Origin: Symbiodinium natans
Lineage: Eukaryota; Sar; Dinophyceae; Suessiales; Symbiodiniaceae
Assembly: GCA_905221605.1 (NCBI GenBank)
Contig: CAJNDS010001557.1
Location: forward strand, 972,501 to 1,036,500
Length of the DNA: 64,000 bases
Direction: 5' to 3'
The position numbers and the translations under genes were made by a program. Below the pieces are notes generated by a model. That model ran no database searches, was not told where the DNA came from, and saw only the letters and a list, made by a program, of their open reading frames with translations. Positions 59,139-64,000 of this stretch are shown one piece after another. How positions within the stretch are numbered: the stretch's first letter is position 1; the number at the start of each line of letters is the position of its first letter.

Positions 59139-59170
<32 letters not shown>
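59139..59170 (+). repeat. Poly-G tract (about 32 G)
   Basis: Longest homopolymer. Others of 12-28: poly-C at 1704, 1800, 18976, 23392, 38899, 40625 and 61198; poly-G at 1079, 47160, 51729, 54267, 57907 and 62550. Several lie close to an exon edge. Confidence 0.9.
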
Positions 59171-59171
<1 letters not shown>

Positions 59172-59425
59172 GGCCGGCTAAGTACGATAAATACATAAAA
59201 TCAATGATAAGTATAAAAGAAAGAAAAATATACATATATATATATATATAAGCACATGCCCTAGGGTGAATGAAATTGAGAATACTGTATGATCTGTACA
59301 AAGCCCTTCGGGAGTCGAGCAAGTTCTCGAGTCAGTTTTGGTCTTCAGGTCTTGTTGTCCTAAACCCTACACCCTAAACCCTAAACCCTAAACCCTAAAC
59401 ACAAGGAGAAATTATGCCTGCGACT

Positions 59426-59523
59426 TTGGGATGTTGCCATATACTGACAGTCCTTGATAGGATCCTAGTAGGGGGTACCATAATGCCGATTTAGGATTGT
59501 TAGTAGAAGGGGGAGCATCCCAA
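59426..59523. mobile_element. Family A inverted-repeat element
   Basis: TTGGGATGTTGCCATATACT at one end, AAGGGGGAGCATCCCAA at the other, core TAGTAGGGGGTACCATAATG. Confidence 0.75.
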
Positions 59524-59640
59524 GTTTCAGGGTTTTCTACGGAGAAGTTACCCTAAACCCTAAACCCTAAACCCTAAACCCCAAACCCCAAAACCCAAAC
59601 CCCAAAACCCTTGTCTGCAACTTTTGGATTTTCTCCGGAG

Positions 59641-59700
59641 TGCACATGGCTGCCAGTGGGCAATGCAGACGAGCCACCCGAATCAGAGGGCATGGACACA
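59641..59700 (+). CDS. Exon-like island
   Basis: After TCTCCGGAG the frame reads CTWLPVGNADEPPESEGMDT; it is open further 5' to 59611. It is cut by a poly-G tract at 59704. Confidence 0.4.
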
Positions 59701-59919
59701 TGTGGGGGGGGGGGGGGAGGGTTACCAGATCTATCTATCCAATCTATCTATCTGGATTATCTATTCATCTTTCTATCTATCTCTATATATATATATATGT
59801 ATATGTATATGTATGTGCATATCCCTTAACCCCACTCCCTAAACCCCATACTAAACCCTACAGCGTTTAGGGTTTAGGGTTTAGGGTTTGGGGTTTTTCT
59901 AGCGAAACTACTCTTCCAG

Positions 59920-60018
59920 GTGCCGGAGGGGCCATCCTCAGCGTTGTCCCGGCTCCACCGACAGCAGCGCCGCCATCGAGTTTGCTGAGCCCCACTGACC
60001 CTAATGGCACCCTGGCGG
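59920..60018 (+). CDS. Exon of an unrecognised gene (Pro/Ala-rich)
   Basis: Acceptor CTCTTCCAG; donor G followed by GTTTAGGG at 60019. It reads AGGAILSVVPAPPTAAPPSS then LLSPTDPNGTLA. Confidence 0.65.
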
Positions 60019-60385
60019 GTTTAGGGTTTAGGGTTTAGGGCTTAGGGCTTAGGGCTTAGGGTTCAGGGTTCAGGGTTCAGGGTTTAGGGTTTAGGGTTAG
60101 GGTGCAGCCCTTTTGAAGAGTTCCGTGGGTCTAGGGTCGAAGTTTCATTGAAAAATCTCTTAGGGGCTTTGAGGGCTTAAGGTGCTCAAAGGTTAGTTGG
60201 GCTCGGCGTGTCTTTATGCAAAGTATGTTGTGGCCGCAGGTGTTGGCAGATTCCGGGCCATCTTTAGGTGGTTTTGTTCAGGGATTTAAACTGTAGAGTT
60301 TTTAGGGTTGGGGTTTCATTAGGGTTTAGGGTTTAGGGTTTAGGGTTTCAGATTTGAGGCTTACAGTTTAATAGACCGCAGAAAG

Positions 60386-60412
60386 GAGCCATCTTGCTAC
60401 GTGCCCAACCAG
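60386..60412 (+). CDS. Short exon-like island
   Basis: Acceptor GCAGAAAG, donor GTTTGC at 60413; reads EPSCYVPNQ. An overlapping frame is open for longer downstream (LLRAQPGLLHSCIHLW), so the frame is unsure. Confidence 0.4.
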
Positions 60413-60874
60413 GTTTGCTTCACTCCTGCATACACTTATGGGTAGTTCCAGGTAGGGTTGCAGTTGCCCCCCCGCTCCCCCGCCCAAATCGGGGCGTTAA
60501 CAACCGTGCAGGAAGAGGTCTTCTAGCTTTCGCCCTTCGTGAAACCCCTTATGCTGCACAAACAGGCCTGACCCTAAGCCCCTGGACCCTAAACCTTATA
60601 AACCCTAAGCCCTAAACCCTAGAACCGCCTTTCGCGCTTCGGCCCTGGAGCCCTAAACTCTGAGCCCCAAAGCCCCCAAAGCACCCTCAGCCACGCCAGC
60701 CATGGGGTCGCGTGCTTCGCTGTTGGTTTTCCTGGAAGGGTTGAACTTTGAACCCGAACCCTTCAACCCTAACACTAAACCCGAAACCCGAAGCCCTAAA
60801 CCCACCCTATCTAATGTGACCCTAAAGCCTTAAAGCCCTGGAACCCTAAACCCTAAAGCATCGACTGCCCCCAG

Positions 60875-60895
60875 ATTCGCTTGGGGATTCGAAAG
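60875..60895 (+). CDS. Short exon-like island
   Basis: Acceptor GCCCCCAG, GC donor at 60896, seven codons IRLGIRK. Confidence 0.3.
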
Positions 60896-60956
60896 GCCCC
60901 TCAGTGTAACCTAGGGTTTAGGATTTAGAGTTTAGGGTTTAGGGTTTTGCTCCCAG

Positions 60957-61038
60957 GTGCTCAGACGCCGCCGTCAACGTCCGCTTCGAGGGTGAAGATG
61001 TCGACCAGCATTGTCGAGCCAGCTGGATGATCAAACCG
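60957..61038 (+). CDS. Exon of an unrecognised gene
   Basis: Acceptor GCTCCCAG. It reads CSDAAVNVRFEGEDVDQHCR then ASWMIKP and stops at a G-rich tract. Protein-like composition; no family recognised. Confidence 0.65.
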
Positions 61039-61615
61039 GGGGGGCAGGGGGGGAGGGGGGGGTGGGGGGGCCAGGGTTTAAGGTGAAGGGTGTAGGGTTT
61101 CAGGCCTTGCGAAACCGTCTCCATGGCAATTAGAAGGGTTGGACAAGGAAAGTACTTTTTCGGGTTGAAGCTTCTCCCTGCAGAAACCCCTCAATCCCCC
61201 CCCCCCCCCCCCCCCCACCTCAAAACTCTTCAACCCCCGAAGCTTTCAGCCCTAAACATTTATAAACCCTTCAGCCCCGAAACCCGAACCCTCGAAAGGG
61301 GTTGAGCCCTCAGGCCCTTGAGTTTTCAACCCCTAGAACGGCGCCAACGCCTTGGGTGTTGAGGGGCCTTGGGGAGTTCAGGGTTTAGGGTTTGGGGTCT
61401 GGGATTTTTCTCGCCCAGCGCTCATATGGCGCCACAAGCACCGGGGTGTGAGGGGATGGGATACGGGCCTGACCGTTCAAGGCGGCTTCCCAGGGTTTAG
61501 GTTTGGCGCCTTGGCAGGTGTAGGGTTTAGGGTTTAGGGTTTAGGGTTTAGGGTTTTAGGGTTTAGGGTTTAGGGTTTAGGGGTTCTAATCTGTAGAAAG
61601 TTGCGAGCAGACCAG

Positions 61616-61678
61616 GCACCGATCATCCGCGAGGTCCAGCGAGTTCTCTGCGACAGACGAGGGGCCACTTCGCTTAGA
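61616..61678 (+). CDS. Exon of an unrecognised gene
   Basis: Acceptor AGACCAG, GC donor at 61679, 21 whole codons reading APIIREVQRVLCDRRGATSL then R. Confidence 0.6.
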
Positions 61679-62035
61679 GCTTCGGGAAACCCTAAACCCT
61701 AAACCCTAAACCCTAAACCCTAAACCCTAAACCCTAAACCCTAAACCCAGCATGGGAAGCCTCGGCCCGCCGCATCCCCAAACCCCGAACAAAGGCGCAC
61801 TTTCCTGATTCAGGGTTTAGGGTTTAGGGTTTAGGGTTTAGGGCTTAGGGTTTAGGGTTTAGGGTTTAGGGGTATCTCTCGCACCACGACCCAGTGCCCC
61901 CAGGCACCTACAAGACTCCAAGACCTCAAGTATTGGGGTTTAGGGTTTAGGGTTTAGGGTTTATGGTTTAGGCGTCAGGGTTTATCTCGAGTTTGGGGTC
62001 TAGGGTAGTAGGGATTGTTTTGGCGAAGGGTAGTT

Positions 62036-62166
62036 ACATGGACCCTTAATTCGGCCCCGCACCTCCCTTGAAGTTTTCTGATGGATGGGCCTTACATCTG
62101 TCGGGGGTATATATGGGGGGTCCGTAAGGGGTCCCCTTTCAAGCGCCCATACTAAGGGACCATGGA
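62036..62166. mobile_element. Family G element
   Basis: Left ACATGGACCCTTAATTCGG, right CATACTAAGGGACCATGG: inverted ends. Inside GTAAGGGGTCCCCTTTCAAG matches 46917-46936. Confidence 0.6.
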
Positions 62167-62167
62167 A

Positions 62168-62250
62168 CTAAACCCTAAACCCTAAACCCTAAACCCTAAA
62201 CCCTAAACCCTAAACCCTAAACCCTAAACCCTAAACCCTAAACCCTTAGC
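62168..62250 (-). repeat. CCCTAAA array
   Basis: Eleven perfect units directly after a family G element. Confidence 0.95.
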
Positions 62251-62266
62251 ATGTAACCACCCTCAG

Positions 62267-62315
62267 ACTTGGGGGAGACCTCTTCGGGGCCAGCTCTGGA
62301 GTTTCGTCGGCCTTG
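62267..62315 (+). CDS. Exon of an unrecognised gene
   Basis: Acceptor CACCCTCAG, donor GTGACAG at 62316. It reads LGGDLFGASSGVSSAL and joins in phase to the exon at 62584. The frame is open through to 62343, where a family C element brings GTAAGAAC as another possible donor. Confidence 0.55.
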
Positions 62316-62339
62316 GTGACAGAAGTCAGTTTCGACTAT

Positions 62340-62577
62340 TTGCGTAAGAACCCCCCCAAACAAATATACAAGATCCTTCCTTATAAGAGCAATAAGGGAT
62401 TATTACTTGATATTTTTCCTTATAAGAGCAATAAAGGGATTATTATTTGATAGTTTTCCTTATAAGAGCAATAAATGGATTCTTATTTGAATTTGATATT
62501 TTCCTTAGAAGAGCAACAAATGGATTATTGTATGTTTTTTTTTTTTGTGGGGGGGGGGGGGGGTCCTTAATAGCAAA
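62340..62577. mobile_element. Family C element with internal 40-bp tandem repeats
   Basis: Left end TTGCGTAAGAACCCCC, right end GGTCCTTAATAGCAA. Between them the unit CCTTATAAGAGCAATAA..GGATTATT.. is repeated four times (62377-62533), then poly-T and poly-G. It fills most of the intron between 62315 and 62584. Confidence 0.65.
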
Positions 62578-62583
62578 CCGCAG

Positions 62584-62640
62584 GTTCGCAGCCTTGAAAA
62601 TTTCTGCGAGGAGCTTCCCGAAAGCAAAAAGCCCCCATGA
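62584..62640 (+). CDS. Terminal exon of an unrecognised gene
   Basis: Acceptor AACCGCAG, right behind the family C element. It reads VRSLENFCEELPESKKPP and stops at TGA 62638-62640. Another frame (FAALKISARSFPKAK) is open beyond, so the end is likely but not sure. Confidence 0.55.
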   Translation, partial: VRSLENFCEELPESKKPP

Positions 62641-62748
62641 CTCAAACCTTCACCCCCCCCCCCCCTACACCCAACCCTAAACCCTAAACCCTAAACCCTA
62701 GACCCTAGACCCTAAACCCTAAACCCTAGCCCGAAGCGCTCAACTCAG

Positions 62749-62823
62749 GTTCCACCCCCACGACTGTTGGGCCCAACAGCGGAGTCGATCCAACATCAAG
62801 CGCCGGACCAGTTCACTGGACTG
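62749..62823 (+). CDS. Exon of an unrecognised gene
   Basis: Acceptor CAACTCAG, donor GTCTTTT at 62824 running into a poly-T. It reads VPPPRLLGPTAESIQHQAPD then QFTGL. Confidence 0.55.
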
Positions 62824-62839
62824 GTCTTTTTTTTTTTTT

Positions 62840-63880
62840 TTTTCTGGGGTTTAGGGTTTAAGGTTTAGTGTTTTTTAGAGTTTAGGATTTAAGATTGAGG
62901 TTTAGGTTTTAAGATTTAGGGTGTATGGTTTAGGGTTTAGAGTTTGGGATTTAAGATTTAGGGTTTAGGGTGTGAAGTGCAGGGCTTCGGGTTTCGATGT
63001 TTGTGCTTCGGGGTTCTGAAGTTTGGGTTCAAAGTTTGGAATGTAGGCTCTCTGGTCCTGAACCCTTCACACCATTCACCCATAGCCCCCATAGCTTTTT
63101 TTTAATGTACAACCCAAGGGAATTGTAAAAAGTAAACACTTTCGATCAAGGTTCTAAGGGGAGTATAGTTCTAGGGCAAACCCCCGAAGACCTTAGGGCC
63201 CAAACCTCAAGAGTGCGAAGTTTGACCGCGAGGAGGGGGGGGGGGTTGGAGACGTGAAAGGTCGGTGAGGGTGGTGGGGCGCTACGGGTTCAGGGTATAA
63301 GAATTTTTGGGGATATGGCAGTCTATGCTGTTTAGGGTTCAGAGTTTTGGGGATATTGCAGTCTATGCTGTTTAGGGTTCAGAGTTCAGGGTTTTAGGGT
63401 GTAGCTTCACAGATTGCCTGCAGGGAAGCGCTTGGCATGAGCCTTTTCAAGCTTACAACTAAAGCCTTTAAGTGAGGGTAGGATGTAGGGTTTATGAATC
63501 TATGAAGATTCTCCCACGTCAGAATGCCATAATGTCCATGTCTGTAACATTTGGAGGCAGGGCGCCTAACGCTGCTGGGGCATGTACCGACTAGAGTTTC
63601 GCAAGTGTAATTCTAGTCAACTAGAGGTTAAGGTTAAGTCCTATAAGCCGATAAAGTTAAAGAAGCGAAGGGTTGTGACATGGTGGTTTACAGGGGTAGG
63701 TTGGAATATATTTTCAAATGTTAGTACCCTTAATCCCTCGATCAATCTTTCTACAGCCGCATTTTTTCAAATTTCTTGCCCAAACCTACCCCAGTTTCGG
63801 CTCTAGCCCTAAACCCTAAGCCCGAAGCCCTAAACCCTAAACCCCAAACCCTAAACCCTAAACCCTACACCAGAACCCTA
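62840..63880 (+). other. About 1 kb without a convincing gene
   Basis: 62845-63030 is a decayed TTTAGGG field (TTTAGAG, TTTAAGA). 63090-63290 has a poly-G tract; 63304-63386 is a tandem duplication; 63420-63790 is unique AT-richer sequence with one open frame from 63582 that has no exon-like features. Confidence 0.5.
63304..63386 (+). repeat. Tandem duplication of about 41 bp
   Basis: TTTTGGGGATAT(G/T)GCAGTC then TATGCTGTTTAGGGTTCAGA occurs twice head to tail with one change. Confidence 0.9.
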
Positions 63881-63888
63881 AACCCCAG

Positions 63889-64000
63889 CCCCTGCTGGAT
63901 TTGGCCAAAGGTAAGTCTTCCTTTACGGGCGATTTCTCCAAGTCTTTGACGTTTGAGAAGGAGGCCATTCGCAAGAGGCACTTCAGCGGCAGAGCCACTT
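63889..64000 (+). CDS. Exon running off the window end
   Basis: Acceptor TAAACCCCAG. It reads PLLDLAKGKSSFTGDFSKSL then TFEKEAIRKRHFSGRAT up to the last base. GTAAGT at 63911 is a perfect donor, but the same frame stays open and protein-like past it. Confidence 0.55.

Noticed and set aside
577-60018. Concatenated nanochromosomes of a ciliate-like somatic genome
   Set aside because: The islands are 16-160 bp, far too short to be chromosomes, and join in frame across arrays to make known domains.
1-64000. CRISPR arrays, tRNA, rRNA, bacterial operons or terminators
   Set aside because: Repeats lack unique equal-sized spacers; no cloverleaf or rRNA core was recognised; the exon structure is eukaryotic.

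Overview
The window looks like nuclear DNA of a dinoflagellate. The evidence is: (i) every convincing coding piece is a 16-160 nt exon on the + strand; (ii) introns almost always end AG with the next exon starting with G; (iii) introns begin with GT or, more often in the best-resolved gene, GC; (iv) the sequence is saturated with plant/dinoflagellate-type telomere-like heptamers (TTTAGGG on one side, CCCTAAA on the other) and their variants. No rRNA, tRNA, CRISPR, plasmid or phage feature was seen. Long open frames are mostly repeat artefacts; the true genes are shredded into tiny GC-rich islands between repeat arrays.

Layout. 0.5-15.0 kb holds about eighteen exon-like islands of one or more unrecognised + strand genes. 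15.4-22.6 kb is a gene starting with an MGNRRS (possible N-myristoylation) exon, then a ubiquitin-like segment, then a complete F5/8 type C (discoidin) domain; nine exons join in one frame. 22.9-25.35 kb holds exons of an unrecognised gene with a stop at 25351. 28.8-47.8 kb is the best-supported gene: an Ariadne-type RBR E3 ubiquitin ligase (helical N-terminus, RING1, IBR, RING2 with the catalytic Cys, Ariadne helices) in 21 exons totalling 1022 nt with no frame break; 13 of its 20 donors are GC and 7 are GT. 50.4-64 kb carries about twenty more exon-like islands of unrecognised + strand gene(s), the last running off the window.

The most interesting signal is the intron architecture. Many introns start GTTTAGGG(TTTAGGG)n directly after the exon and end in (CCCTAAA)n degenerating to CAG/AAG, so each exon is flanked like a miniature chromosome and each intron has inverted telomere-like ends. 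Each array is internally homogeneous but has its own variant (TTTTGGGG, TTTTAGGG, TTTTACGG, TTTAAGGG, TTATAGGG, TTTAGGGG, TTTGGGG), which points to local amplification rather than telomerase. Exact duplications at exon edges (646/733, 17914/17986, 56430/57535, 57543/57771) suggest introns or their ends arise by tandem duplication.

Introns also carry several families of roughly 90-120 bp terminal-inverted-repeat elements (families A-G below), a 1.9 kb composite element at 26.3-28.2 kb, a ~0.7 kb tandem satellite at 48.2-50.3 kb, homopolymer G/C tracts and scattered microsatellites. All exon calls rest on reading frame, splice signals and, for two genes, domain homology recognised by eye; none was tested against RNA or databases.
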